From contig NZ_JPME01000038.1 in assembly GCF_000732605.1 (NCBI RefSeq), positions 1 through 52,290 of the forward strand: a DNA stretch of 52,290 nt, written 5' to 3'. The translations under genes were made by a program, and so were the position numbers. The DNA is from Lacrimispora celerecrescens. GTDB lineage: Bacteria; Bacillota; Clostridia; Lachnospirales; Lachnospiraceae. The notes below the pieces were generated by a model. It had not been told where the DNA came from. It was given only the letters and a program-made list of their open reading frames with translations, and did not search any database. Positions 41,336-49,933 of the stretch are shown piece by piece (within the stretch, counting starts at the first letter, position 1; each line of letters starts with the position of its first letter).

Positions 41336-41352
41336 TCCTCTCTACTTATTAG

Positions 41353-41559
41353 TTAAATGATATCATATCCCTGATCTTCAATCTCGGCTTTGATCTTATC
41401 AACGGTTGCCTGTTCCGGGTCATGATCCACGGTTACGGTTTTTGCTGCCAGATCCACCGATACACCGGATACTCCTGATAAAGCACCTACCGCATTGGTG
41501 ATTGCCTTTACACAGTGCTCACATGCCATTCCATCTACATTTATAACTGATTTTGCCAT
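41353..41559 (-). CDS. copZ: Copper chaperone CopZ (HMA domain)
   Basis: The 68-residue single HMA domain has MACEHC at 12-17 (C14 and C17 region) and the VKAITNAVGALSGVSGVSVDL fold pattern split by short loops. It delivers Cu(I) to the CopA ATPase. GGAGG precedes the ATG. It is the last gene of the copA - 41584 gene - copZ unit. Confidence 0.9.
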   Translation of the reverse strand: MAKSVINVDGMACEHCVKAITNAVGALSGVSGVSVDLAAKTVTVDHDPEQATVDKIKAEIEDQGYDII

Positions 41560-41583
41560 TTTAGTTACCTCCGATTTATTTTA

Positions 41584-42306
41584 TTATTTTAAATTAAAAG
41601 GTTTTAAAAATTTATAAACCTCTAAAGTCTTTGCACCTTCCATGACAGATACCGGTGCATATACCCAGCCTTCCACTTTCTCCGGATCAACACCGGCTGC
41701 AATGAGAGGTTCGGGATTTAATGCGAAAACAATATCCTTATCCTGATTTTGGTTTTTCACGGTATTTGTTTCCATATTTTTTGCCCATTCAAACATATTG
41801 TCATCTCCCAGCTTTACGCCGTAGTGATCCATGTCCATATGGTAGTTGATAAAGCTGCGGTGCTTATTTACGATCTGCTCATAGGCTGCAAGAGGAGTTG
41901 CCTCTCCCTCATTAACCGTTTTTTCCGTTCCAAGCTTTGTTCCAACCATCAGCATTCCATCATAGGCTGCGTAATTATCCGGCAGCTTATCTGTATCAAG
42001 CCCTGCACTCACAAACGGGGCCGCATCAAGCTCCAGCATTACGTCATGAAGAGGACTCTGGCTGTAATCTTTGGCCCAAATAAAGCTTACGCTTCCATCC
42101 GGTGCGTTTAAGGACCAGCCTCCATTGATTTCATCTTCCTTCACATTGTCGGGAATCGTGTTTAAAATTGTTTCAAAGGATGTGATAGATTGTTTTCCGA
42201 CTACATCCAGATTTCCCCCCGCCGTCTGTACAACCGCTGCAATGATCGCTACCACTAATACTGCGGCGGCGGCCACTGCTGCAATTAATTTTCCATTTTT
42301 GTTCAT
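41584..42306 (-). CDS. Uncharacterised membrane-anchored protein of the copper operon
   Basis: The 240-residue protein has a single N-terminal hydrophobic segment (residues 7-29, Ala/Val-rich), which is a signal anchor or uncleaved signal peptide. An extracytoplasmic domain of about 205 residues follows, with no cysteine. Histidine and methionine residues cluster in HRSFINYHMDMDHYGVKLG, a plausible copper-binding segment. It contains WSLNAPDGSVSFIWAKD and FALNPEPLIAAGVDPEKVEG. I cannot name a family. GAGGTGAT precedes the ATG, 6 bp after copA, so it is co-expressed with copA and copZ. A periplasm-side copper-binding role is inferred from context. Confidence 0.7.
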   Translation of the reverse strand: MNKNGKLIAAVAAAAVLVVAIIAAVVQTAGGNLDVVGKQSITSFETILNTIPDNVKEDEINGGWSLNAPDGSVSFIWAKDYSQSPLHDVMLELDAAPFVSAGLDTDKLPDNYAAYDGMLMVGTKLGTEKTVNEGEATPLAAYEQIVNKHRSFINYHMDMDHYGVKLGDDNMFEWAKNMETNTVKNQNQDKDIVFALNPEPLIAAGVDPEKVEGWVYAPVSVMEGAKTLEVYKFLKPFNLK

Positions 42307-42312
42307 TCCGGA

Positions 42313-44793
42313 TCACCTCGTTCCTGTGGTTGGTTTAAATCGTTTCAGCCGCAATGCATTCGTCAGCACGGAAACTGAGCTTAAGCTCATGGCTGCTGCC
42401 GCAAAAATCGGGTTAAGAAGCGGCCCGTTAAAGAGCAGATGTAAAAGCCCTGCAGCAATGGGGATTCCAATCACGTTATACCCGAAGGCCCAGAAAAGAT
42501 TTTGTTTAATGTTTCGGATGGTCTGCTTGCTTAAGTTGATTGCTGTGGGCACATCCATTAAATCAGAACGCATGAGTACAATGTCAGCGGATTCCATGGC
42601 TACGTCTGTACCGGAACCGATCGCGATACCGATATCAGCCTGGGCAAGAGCCGGAGCGTCGTTAATTCCGTCACCAACCATGGCTACCTTGCGGCCTTCG
42701 GCCTGCAGCTTCCTGACCTCGTCGGATTTATCCTGAGGAAGCACCTCGGACAATACCCGGTCGATTCCTACCTGCTTTGCAATCGCCTCTGCAGTTCTCT
42801 TATTATCTCCGGTGATCATGGCTACTTCTATGCCCATCTTATGCAGGCGTTCAATGGCAGCCCGGCTGGATTCCTTTACAACGTCCGCAACGGCTACAAT
42901 ACCTGCCAGCTTGCCGTTAATAGCCACATACATCGGTGTTTTTCCTTCCCCGGCCAGCTGGTCTGATGCTTCCTCCATTCCTGTTAAAGAAATGCTGCGT
43001 TCCGTCATCAGCTTCCGGTTTCCGGCAAGGATATCTTCTCCGTTTATCTTCGCTTCTATCCCCCGTCCGGTTAAGGACTCAAAATGCTCCGTTGCAAATA
43101 AGGTAAGTCCGGCATCTTCCGCACCGTGGACAATTGCCTGCCCCAGAGGGTGCTCGGAGCCTTTTTCCGCAGAAGCTGTAAGCTGAAGCAGCAGATCCTT
43201 GGAGACCCCTTCTATGGCCAGAACATCAGTCACCGTCGGTTTTCCTTCGGTAATGGTGCCTGTTTTATCAAATACAATGGTGTTGATTTTATGAGCTGTC
43301 TCAAGAGCCTCTCCGCCCTTAATCAGGATACCGTTTTCCGCACCCTTTCCGGTTCCAACCATGATAGCAGTAGGTGTCGCAAGACCTAACGCACATGGGC
43401 AGGCAATAACCAGAACTGAAATAAATATGGTAAGGGCAAACTTTAAGTCTCCGGCGGTACCAATATACCAGGCAATACCGGAAAGCAGGGCAATCACACA
43501 AACGACCGGAACAAAATATCCGGAAACAATGTCAGCCATCTGCGCAATCGGAGCCTTTGAGCCCTGAGCGTCCTCTACCAGCTTGATGATCTGAGCAAGG
43601 GCCGTATCGCTGCCGATTTTTTCCGCTCTGAACTGAATGGTTCCTGTAGTATTTAAGGAAGCAGCATAAACCTGGTCCCCTTCTTTTTTATCCACCGGCA
43701 TGCTTTCACCGGTCAGCATGGACTCATCGATTGCAGTGTGGCCGCCTAGCACAGTCCCGTCTACCGGGATCTTTTCGCCGGGCTTTACTAAAATCATATC
43801 ACCGATTTCTACTTCGTCAATAGGAATCTCCTTTTCCACACCGTCTTCAAGAATGATTGCTGTCTTGGGAGCAAGCCCCATCAGCTTCTTGATCGCCTCA
43901 CTGGTTCTTCCCTTTGAAACTGCCTCCAGGGATTTTCCAAGCAGGATAAGGGTGATGATAACTCCAGCTGATTCAAAATACAGAGAATCCACTGCCATAA
44001 AATGGCCTTCTGCAATCTGGAACGTGTTGTAGATGCTGTAAAGAACAGCAGCCGTAGTTCCTATGGCAATCAGGGAATCCATGTTTGGACTTCTCTGAAA
44101 CAGGGCTTTAAAACCAATGGTATAGAATTTATAACCAACGCCTATGACTGGAACCACCAGCAGAAGTTCCACCAGAGCATAGATCAGGGGGTACTCCATA
44201 GGTGCAATTCCTGCAGGGAAAGGCAGAGTGACAAACTTAATCATGGGTGCCATGGCAACGTAGAGAAGAGGTACGGAAAACACCGCAGACACGATGAACT
44301 TCGTCCAAAGGGTCTTAATCTCCCGCTGCTTGCGAACCCGGTCCTCATCCGCTGCATCTGCTTTGTTTACTTCCAGGGCTTTGTAACCTGCCTTTTCAAT
44401 GGCTGCCCGTATGGCCGACATTCGTACCTTTTGAGGATCGTAGGTAACCGTAGCTTTTTCTGTTGCAAAATTTACCGATGTACTTATCACACCTTCCAGC
44501 TTTCCCACAACTTTTTCTATACGCTTGGCGCAAGCTGCACAGGTCATGCCGCCGATTGGTATGGTCACATTGGCATTTTCGGATTTTTCCACCACCTCAT
44601 AACCGATTTTTGATACTGCTGCTTTAATCGCAGAAAGTTCAAGTGCGCTGCTGTCATATTCCACAAACAGCTTTTCACTTGCCAGATTGACATTCGCCTG
44701 GCTGATACCGGAAAGCTTTCGCACAGTTTTTTCAATTCTCTGCGCACAGGCCGCACAGGTCATGCCTCTTATATTTAAAATTTGACTTTCCAT
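42313..44793 (-). CDS. copA: Copper-exporting P1B-type ATPase
   Basis: The 826-residue protein has two N-terminal HMA domains with CAAC at 13-16 and CAAC at 85-88. TM helices follow, then an actuator domain with TGES (361-364), the transport-site CPC at 465-467, DKTGTIT at 509-515, the HP motif SEHPLG and GDGINDAPALA. CPC plus the conserved C-terminal Tyr/Asn and Met/Ser segments is the P1B-1, Cu(I)-exporting class. It opens the leftward copA-(41584)-copZ operon. HxlR and its likely operator region lie divergently upstream. Confidence 0.94.
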   Translation of the reverse strand: MESQILNIRGMTCAACAQRIEKTVRKLSGISQANVNLASEKLFVEYDSSALELSAIKAAVSKIGYEVVEKSENANVTIPIGGMTCAACAKRIEKVVGKLEGVISTSVNFATEKATVTYDPQKVRMSAIRAAIEKAGYKALEVNKADAADEDRVRKQREIKTLWTKFIVSAVFSVPLLYVAMAPMIKFVTLPFPAGIAPMEYPLIYALVELLLVVPVIGVGYKFYTIGFKALFQRSPNMDSLIAIGTTAAVLYSIYNTFQIAEGHFMAVDSLYFESAGVIITLILLGKSLEAVSKGRTSEAIKKLMGLAPKTAIILEDGVEKEIPIDEVEIGDMILVKPGEKIPVDGTVLGGHTAIDESMLTGESMPVDKKEGDQVYAASLNTTGTIQFRAEKIGSDTALAQIIKLVEDAQGSKAPIAQMADIVSGYFVPVVCVIALLSGIAWYIGTAGDLKFALTIFISVLVIACPCALGLATPTAIMVGTGKGAENGILIKGGEALETAHKINTIVFDKTGTITEGKPTVTDVLAIEGVSKDLLLQLTASAEKGSEHPLGQAIVHGAEDAGLTLFATEHFESLTGRGIEAKINGEDILAGNRKLMTERSISLTGMEEASDQLAGEGKTPMYVAINGKLAGIVAVADVVKESSRAAIERLHKMGIEVAMITGDNKRTAEAIAKQVGIDRVLSEVLPQDKSDEVRKLQAEGRKVAMVGDGINDAPALAQADIGIAIGSGTDVAMESADIVLMRSDLMDVPTAINLSKQTIRNIKQNLFWAFGYNVIGIPIAAGLLHLLFNGPLLNPIFAAAAMSLSSVSVLTNALRLKRFKPTTGTR

Positions 44794-45021
44794 TTAATTC
44801 ACCTCACTATTTTTTATTGCCCCTTCCTTTGGGCGTCCCCTCCGGCGTTGGCAAAGATCACAATAATACTAATTTTTCCATGGTCTCCAAAAATATGCTA
44901 TCCTGTTATCTTGTATTTTTCGAGTACTCATGTTATTATTATGGCACTAATTGCGAAATTTGCAAGTATGCACTTTTTTGTGTTATAGTACCCAAAATGA
45001 TACTAAAGGAGGAGACTATCG

Positions 45022-45390
45022 ATGAACAGCGACTGCACAACTTATCATTGCCCGGTGGATGCCACATTGGATATGATCGGAGGGAAATACAAAGCCCTCA
45101 TCTTATGGCACTTAATAGGCAATACCCTTCGGTTTGGAGAGCTGCGTAAGCTCATCCCCCAGGCAACGCCCAAAATGCTCACCCAGCAGCTGCGGGAACT
45201 GGAGGAAGATCATTTAATCATCCGTACCGTATATCCGGTAGTGCCGCCAAAAGTGGAGTATATGCTTTCGGATCTGGGTAACAGCATCCGTCCGATACTG
45301 GAAACCATGTATAATTGGGGAGCAGATTACTTAAGGGAGAATGGCCTTACCGTAAGCTGCTCCATGAAATTCCCCACAAAAGATTCTTAA
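45022..45390 (+). CDS. HxlR-family redox-type transcriptional regulator
   Basis: The 122-residue winged-helix protein opens MNSDCTTYHCPVDATLDMIGGKYKALILWHL. Cys10 occupies the position of the N-terminal redox cysteine of HxlR/YodB/HypR regulators, and C5 precedes it. LRFGELRKLIPQATPKMLTQQ (part) is the recognition helix region and RTVYPVVPPKVEYMLSDLG the wing. Such proteins sense electrophiles, disulfide stress or quinones. It is divergent from copA and convergent, with a 4-bp 3' overlap, with the DUF2318 gene. Control of the copper genes is therefore plausible but not proven. Confidence 0.88.
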   Translation: MNSDCTTYHCPVDATLDMIGGKYKALILWHLIGNTLRFGELRKLIPQATPKMLTQQLRELEEDHLIIRTVYPVVPPKVEYMLSDLGNSIRPILETMYNWGADYLRENGLTVSCSMKFPTKDS

Positions 45391-45944
45391 TAAGAAGCTT
45401 TCCAGTTTGCAAATATCTCCTTAGATTCCTTAAGGAAATCATAAGAGATCGTGATGGACTCGTCTGTCACGGTCTTTTCCTTGTCAAAAATAGGCCAAGG
45501 ATTGCATCCGCCTGCCTCCACTTCCACCCGGCTCATAGGAAAACGGTTTCCGCAGTTCTGGCACACAAGAACATCTCCTTCCTGCTTATAGTATCCTCTT
45601 CCTGAATCATAGCATACCTGGCAGGTGTTAAACGCTGTCCGGATCGTTCCATCCGGAGCCTTAACTGCAATGACCTCCATCTGGGTACCGTCTACATCAA
45701 CCGGATAAAATTGGGCCGTACTTGAAATATCCTTTACTGGAATTGCAAGTGCATCTCCACTCCCTACCTTTTGAGCATTTTCTGCCGCTGCTTTGGTTGG
45801 TTCTGTTGTCTCTTCTGCCTTTTCCTTGGGAGCGCATGCGGTTAAAGCTGCGGCAGCTATCACCATAACTGCCAGCTTCATTGCAAACCTGCTGCGTTTC
45901 TTTCCGTTTCCCTTGTCATATCCGTTCTTAAATTTCTGTAACAT
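45387..45944 (-). CDS. DUF2318-domain lipoprotein
   Basis: The 185-residue protein has a Lys/Arg-rich N-terminus, a hydrophobic segment (about 22-36) and lipobox LTAC (C37), so it is probably membrane-anchored. The C-terminal domain has FNTCQVCYDSGRGYYKQEGD, VCQNCGNRFPMSRV and GGCNPWP, a DUF2318 pattern with paired CxxC motifs likely to bind metal or a cluster. DUF2318 is linked with iron/copper uptake or redox proteins. AGGAGG precedes the ATG. It is the last gene of the HMA-SafE operon, so a copper-related extracytoplasmic function is expected. Confidence 0.85.
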   Translation of the reverse strand: MLQKFKNGYDKGNGKKRSRFAMKLAVMVIAAAALTACAPKEKAEETTEPTKAAAENAQKVGSGDALAIPVKDISSTAQFYPVDVDGTQMEVIAVKAPDGTIRTAFNTCQVCYDSGRGYYKQEGDVLVCQNCGNRFPMSRVEVEAGGCNPWPIFDKEKTVTDESITISYDFLKESKEIFANWKASY

Positions 45945-45972
45945 GTAAATGTCCTCCTGAATTTATACTTTG

Positions 45973-46068
45973 TTAATTCTTTTTCTGTTTATCTCTCATA
46001 AAAAACATTGCTATGATAATACCAAAAACCGGGAGTATGCAGTGCCAGTGACCTAATAATAAGCTCAT
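45973..46068 (-). CDS. 31-residue membrane peptide in the copper operon
   Basis: This ORF is too short for usual gene finders. It starts at ATG 46068, nine bases below AAAGGAG, and stops at 45975-45973. Its sequence begins MSLLLGHWHC, continues as one hydrophobic helix (ILPVFGIIIAMFFM) and ends in a basic tail (RDKQKKN). The H-x-H-C at the membrane entrance is a possible Cu(I) site. It lies between the DUF2318 lipoprotein and the SafE fusion on the same strand, within about 30 and 70 bp. Family resemblance to known small proteins is not established. Confidence 0.65.
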   Translation of the reverse strand: MSLLLGHWHCILPVFGIIIAMFFMRDKQKKN

Positions 46069-46140
46069 CAATCCGTTCTCCTTTCCTCTTTCTTGCCCAT
46101 CTTTCCAGGACATTGAGGTATTCCTGGATCGATTCCCTGT

Positions 46141-48018
46141 TTATCCGCAGCAGGAACCGCCTGCTCCCTGGAAGGTATCTTCGGGCCAGATAAGGGTCTT
46201 AAAGCTGCTTATTTCCTTCTTGATTGCGTCCGTATCTATATTATTTAAATCATCCACAACCTTGATATACCCATAAAAGGCATTGTCCCCGGTGGAAAAG
46301 TCAAAGCTTCCCGCAGGTGTGAAATAAAAGCTGTTTCCCCCCTCTTCAAGGGGAAGCTGGGTTGCAAAATCCGGAACAAGAAGCTGGGTTCCATAAGTGT
46401 CACCTGAGGTACTGTCAATGATATTCCATTCCACATCCACACCGGATTTCACCACTGCCGCTGCAGGTTTAAAACCTTCATCCGTAAGTTCCATCGTAAT
46501 TTTCTGAATGCTATTTCCATATTCATCTGTGGCGTCTTCCGCAACTGCAATCTCATCCGTTGGAATCGTATAACCGGCTGCTACCGGTTCTTGCGGCGCA
46601 TATTGCTTCAATACACCCTCACCATCAGAGCCGGAATCGCCCTTTACGTCTCCCTCTTCTGTCACGGAGATGGACCCGCGGATCATCCCCATCCAGCAGC
46701 TATAAGAGATCTTCCCTGTTTTTTCAGGAGTAAATTCAATGACATTTTCTCCGGTCTTAAAGGAATATTCAATGCCAAGATCCCGGATAATCATCCGGTT
46801 GTTACAGCCGTTTATGCTTCCCTGGGGTGCATCGATAATCCATTTTACCGGAATCCCCTTCTGAACATTGATGTTGGGATATTTGCCTGGAGAAAGCGTA
46901 CTGTTTACGATCTGTACTCCGTCTTCTATTTTTGTATCGTTCTTTTTCTCCTGGTCACCGGCGGCATAGGCGTTATTCCCGCCATTTGGGAATAAGTCCG
47001 GTACCTGGAATCCTGACAGACTCATTCCCTGGGAAAACATGGACATACCTAATACCACAACCAGCACCGCTCCCACTGTCATGACCTTGCTCGTGAACTT
47101 TTTCCCCAATGCTGAGGAGAGTGCTCCAAGTCCGAACATCAGAGGTACGGTACCAAGGCTGAACAGGAACATGGACAGCGCGCCGGAAAAAGGGCTGCCG
47201 GTAGACAATGCGTAGATCTGCATCGCCTGTAAGGGGCCGCATGGCATAAGACCGTTTAGCAGACCTACGATTAATGGACTGCTGCTTTTTGATTTTTCTT
47301 TATCAATTTTTCTTGCAAAAATTTGAGGCATTCTGGGATTCAGCCTGCGAAGCCACGGGAAAATACCCAGCATGTTTATACCCATAATGACCATAAATAA
47401 TCCGGCAGCCAGTTTTAATACTCCTTGAAGAGTATTAGAGAACGTAACTACAGAACCCAACGCTCCCACCAGGAAGCCTACCGCAGTGTAAGAGATCACC
47501 CGTCCCAGGTTATAAAGAAAGGTCGGCCGGAATGTGGAAAAACGGCTCTTATCTGAAGCAGCATCTCCGCTTTTCGGAATACACTGGGACAGATTGATTC
47601 CGCCGCACATCGCCACGCAATGAACGGATGTAACAAGGCCGATGACAAACAGCATTCCATAACTCATCTTTTCGTCTGCCAGCTGGCTGGGCGCAAGCAG
47701 ATTTAAAAGCCCGAATTGCTGGATCAGCATATATAAGGAAACAATGATGAGCAGGATTCCTATGGCCCGATTGCCATCCGGTCCCTTCTTTTCCTGATCT
47801 GTTATTACCTCGTAATCCAGACCTTTAATAATCCCCACAATGCTTTTATACGAAATGATATCCGTATCAAAGGTAATGACAGCAGTTCCAGCGCTGTAAC
47901 TCACTTCCACGTTTTCAATTCCAGCCGTGTTGCGCAATTTTTTTTCAATTTTATTTTGACAGCTGATACAGGTCATCCCGCCGATCCGTATTTTTTTAGT
48001 TCTTACAGCAGATCCCAT
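46141..48018 (-). CDS. HMA-SafE/TauE-like-cupredoxin fusion, probable copper export protein
   Basis: In this 625-residue protein, the N-terminal HMA domain has GGMTCISC at 13-20. A SafE/UreH-like membrane domain of about six helices follows (about 90-340), with VHCVAMCGGINLSQC and GLLNGLMPCGPLQAMQIYAL, the paired cysteine helices of DsbD/CcdA-type and CcoH/SafE copper transporters. Two cupredoxin-like extracytoplasmic domains come next, the first ending YSCWMGMIRGSISV, with a Cys-Met copper pair. The C-terminus is GGSCCG. It would take Cu(I) from the cytosol and hand it to the cupredoxins. It heads the operon with the 31-residue peptide and DUF2318. Confidence 0.85.
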   Translation of the reverse strand: MGSAVRTKKIRIGGMTCISCQNKIEKKLRNTAGIENVEVSYSAGTAVITFDTDIISYKSIVGIIKGLDYEVITDQEKKGPDGNRAIGILLIIVSLYMLIQQFGLLNLLAPSQLADEKMSYGMLFVIGLVTSVHCVAMCGGINLSQCIPKSGDAASDKSRFSTFRPTFLYNLGRVISYTAVGFLVGALGSVVTFSNTLQGVLKLAAGLFMVIMGINMLGIFPWLRRLNPRMPQIFARKIDKEKSKSSSPLIVGLLNGLMPCGPLQAMQIYALSTGSPFSGALSMFLFSLGTVPLMFGLGALSSALGKKFTSKVMTVGAVLVVVLGMSMFSQGMSLSGFQVPDLFPNGGNNAYAAGDQEKKNDTKIEDGVQIVNSTLSPGKYPNINVQKGIPVKWIIDAPQGSINGCNNRMIIRDLGIEYSFKTGENVIEFTPEKTGKISYSCWMGMIRGSISVTEEGDVKGDSGSDGEGVLKQYAPQEPVAAGYTIPTDEIAVAEDATDEYGNSIQKITMELTDEGFKPAAAVVKSGVDVEWNIIDSTSGDTYGTQLLVPDFATQLPLEEGGNSFYFTPAGSFDFSTGDNAFYGYIKVVDDLNNIDTDAIKKEISSFKTLIWPEDTFQGAGGSCCG

Positions 48019-48159
48019 CGTCTGTCCTCCTTTTCAATTTCTGAAAAAAGAATAGCAGGGCGATATGTAGAAGTTGTGTAGATGAGATTTTTTTTCAAAA
48101 AAATACACGTATATACCATCCGTTCAAATAGTATACACGTGTCTATTATGTATTTAAAA

Positions 48160-48606
48160 TTACTCTGCCTGATTAAGCCTTATATCCAGACAAACATCTC
48201 CGATGGATGTGGTCACACAACAGGCATTATGGAATGTATATTCTCCGCTCTCATCCGGCTTACGTAAAACCGGGGGAAGGATATCACAGGTCAAATCCTC
48301 ACCTGCAAGCATGGTAAGAACGTTTCCACTGATAATATTGGCAATCTCAGATACGGCAGAGGTAACAAACTCATCCACTGCATCAAATTCCATGCCGCTC
48401 ATAATATTTACGATGCCGAGAGATGTCTCATGAGGAAGACGGTAAATCACTTCCCCCTTTAAATCTCCAATAAAGCCGATGGATACATCTAGTTCATCAT
48501 CGCATGAAAAGGAATCAGCAGGGTGGTCTGAAACATCGTTAAGTTCAAGCATCAGCTTAAATACATTCCGGGTTGCTTCTAGAAAGGGTCCATAAAGATC
48601 AGTCAT
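48160..48606 (-). CDS. cheX: CheX-like chemotaxis phosphatase
   Basis: The 148-residue protein has the CheC/CheX/FliY catalytic pattern E-x2-N (E87, N90, in EIANIISGN) with G and N following, and a beta-alpha core with CDILPPVLR. CheX homodimers dephosphorylate CheY-P and so terminate chemotactic signalling. Its start overlaps the end of the bacteriohemerythrin gene by 8 bp, coupling an oxygen-binding protein to chemotaxis. No cheA/W/Y is in the window. Confidence 0.82.
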   Translation of the reverse strand: MTDLYGPFLEATRNVFKLMLELNDVSDHPADSFSCDDELDVSIGFIGDLKGEVIYRLPHETSLGIVNIMSGMEFDAVDEFVTSAVSEIANIISGNVLTMLAGEDLTCDILPPVLRKPDESGEYTFHNACCVTTSIGDVCLDIRLNQAE

Positions 48607-49024
48607 TCTTCGCTACCCCCTTTGAAATCGCATAAGCGGCGATGCGCTGGTCTTCTGCCGCTACATGGTTGATAAGCCATGCCATAAGCTTTCCGGCAAA
48701 CTTCTGCATCAGCTGCTCGTCATAACCGCTGCTCTCATATTCTTCCGTAACTGCAAGAACATAATTTACCATATCGGTATGGATCTTCTTATGCTCCTCC
48801 CTGCCCGGATAACTGATTTTCTCCTGGTATGCTTCCTCATCGCGGAAATGCTCTACCACATATGCATTCATAAATTCCAATGTTTCGTTAACCTTTTCTA
48901 CTTTCTCATCCCAGGAAGCAGAGGAACGTAACACTTTCATAAAAACCTCGACCCGCTGAAACAGTTCCATATGCTGTACATCAATCAACGGAACTCCCAA
49001 CTCATACTTATCCTTCCAAAGCAT
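48599..49024 (-). CDS. Bacteriohemerythrin
   Basis: The 141-residue protein has the full set of di-iron ligands: H18, H59, E63, H78, H82, H120 and D125 in the classical spacing (LIDVQHMELF, EHFRDEEAY, HKKIH, NHVAAEDQRI). Bacteriohemerythrins bind O2 reversibly and act as oxygen sensors or carriers, often linked with chemotaxis. It is operonic with cheX. Confidence 0.93.
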   Translation of the reverse strand: MLWKDKYELGVPLIDVQHMELFQRVEVFMKVLRSSASWDEKVEKVNETLEFMNAYVVEHFRDEEAYQEKISYPGREEHKKIHTDMVNYVLAVTEEYESSGYDEQLMQKFAGKLMAWLINHVAAEDQRIAAYAISKGVAKND

Positions 49025-49050
49025 TGTTTTCCTGTCCTTTCTGTTAAAAT

Positions 49051-49072
49051 ATACCGGCTCTCAAGCCGGTAT
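49051..49072 (-). terminator. Terminator of the chorismate mutase-shikimate kinase gene
   Basis: The 8-bp perfect stem ataccggc/gccggtat with loop tctcaa is followed on the minus strand by attttaac. It lies 66 bp past the kinase stop and 27 bp before the hemerythrin gene. Confidence 0.7.
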
Positions 49073-49138
49073 ATTCCTTATCATTAGTTCTGATTTAATT
49101 TTGTTTATGCCTGTATTATAACACGATTCGGTTACAAG

Positions 49139-49921
49139 TCAATGTTCAAATTGCAACAGAGAAAGAAACAATTCTTCACATATTTGCTGTACATTTTTAT
49201 GATCCGTTTCGACAATTATATCCGCTGCTTTTTCATAAAAATCCTTACGTTTTGCCATAAGCTCTTTTATGAATTCCACGTTCATATTTCCATTTAAAAT
49301 TGGACGTCCGCCATCGTCCTTTACTCTCTCCAAAATGGTTTCAGGGCTGGCAGTCAGAAGTACGATACAGCTGCTCTTTTTTAGATTTTTAACATTTTCC
49401 TCACGTATTACCGCACCGCCCCCGCAGGAAATAATGGTCTGGCGGCAGCTTTGCAGATTAAGGATCGCATTGCTTTCGCAGTCCCTGAAGTAATCCTCTC
49501 CGTATTTATCAAATATATCACGGATAGGCATCTTCTGATCTTCCACGATCATGGCATCTACATCCACTTCCTTCATGGCCAGCATATCCCTTAAGTATTT
49601 GGATACCGTACTCTTACCTGTTCCCATAAACCCAATCAAAGCAATGTTATGGTCAAACAGACTTTTGCTTTGTACGCATTTGCTTTCCTCATCAATCGTT
49701 TCAAATATTCTTAATAATTCGGCGTAATAAGCATGATCTCCTATTGCGGCAAGTAAGGTTTCGTTCCTGCGTTTATCCTCTTCCATCTGAAATATAGAAA
49801 GTCCTTGCTCCTTTTTGCATTTCATGATCTCTGCTGCATAACTAAGACGCCGCATCAGAAGGTCTAAAATTTCCATATCACAGCGACCCAAATCTTTTTT
49901 AATATCATTCAGCTCTCTCAT
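49139..49921 (-). CDS. aroK: Chorismate mutase-shikimate kinase fusion
   Basis: The start is the ATG at 49921, four bases below GGAGGG. In this 260-residue protein, residues about 1-80 form an AroQ-type chorismate mutase (DLGRCDMEILDLLMRRLSYA, then KKEQG and EEDKRRNE), a small helical domain. Residues about 90-260 form a shikimate kinase with Walker A GFMGTGKST (97-105), CGGGAV, the shikimate/lid region RPIL and KRKDFYEKAADI. The enzymes act at two points of the same pathway, one upstream and one downstream of chorismate, so the fusion couples aromatic flux without being sequential. No other aro gene is adjacent. Confidence 0.9.
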   Translation of the reverse strand: MRELNDIKKDLGRCDMEILDLLMRRLSYAAEIMKCKKEQGLSIFQMEEDKRRNETLLAAIGDHAYYAELLRIFETIDEESKCVQSKSLFDHNIALIGFMGTGKSTVSKYLRDMLAMKEVDVDAMIVEDQKMPIRDIFDKYGEDYFRDCESNAILNLQSCRQTIISCGGGAVIREENVKNLKKSSCIVLLTASPETILERVKDDGGRPILNGNMNVEFIKELMAKRKDFYEKAADIIVETDHKNVQQICEELFLSLLQFEH

Positions 49922-49933
49922 ATGTCCCTCCAT

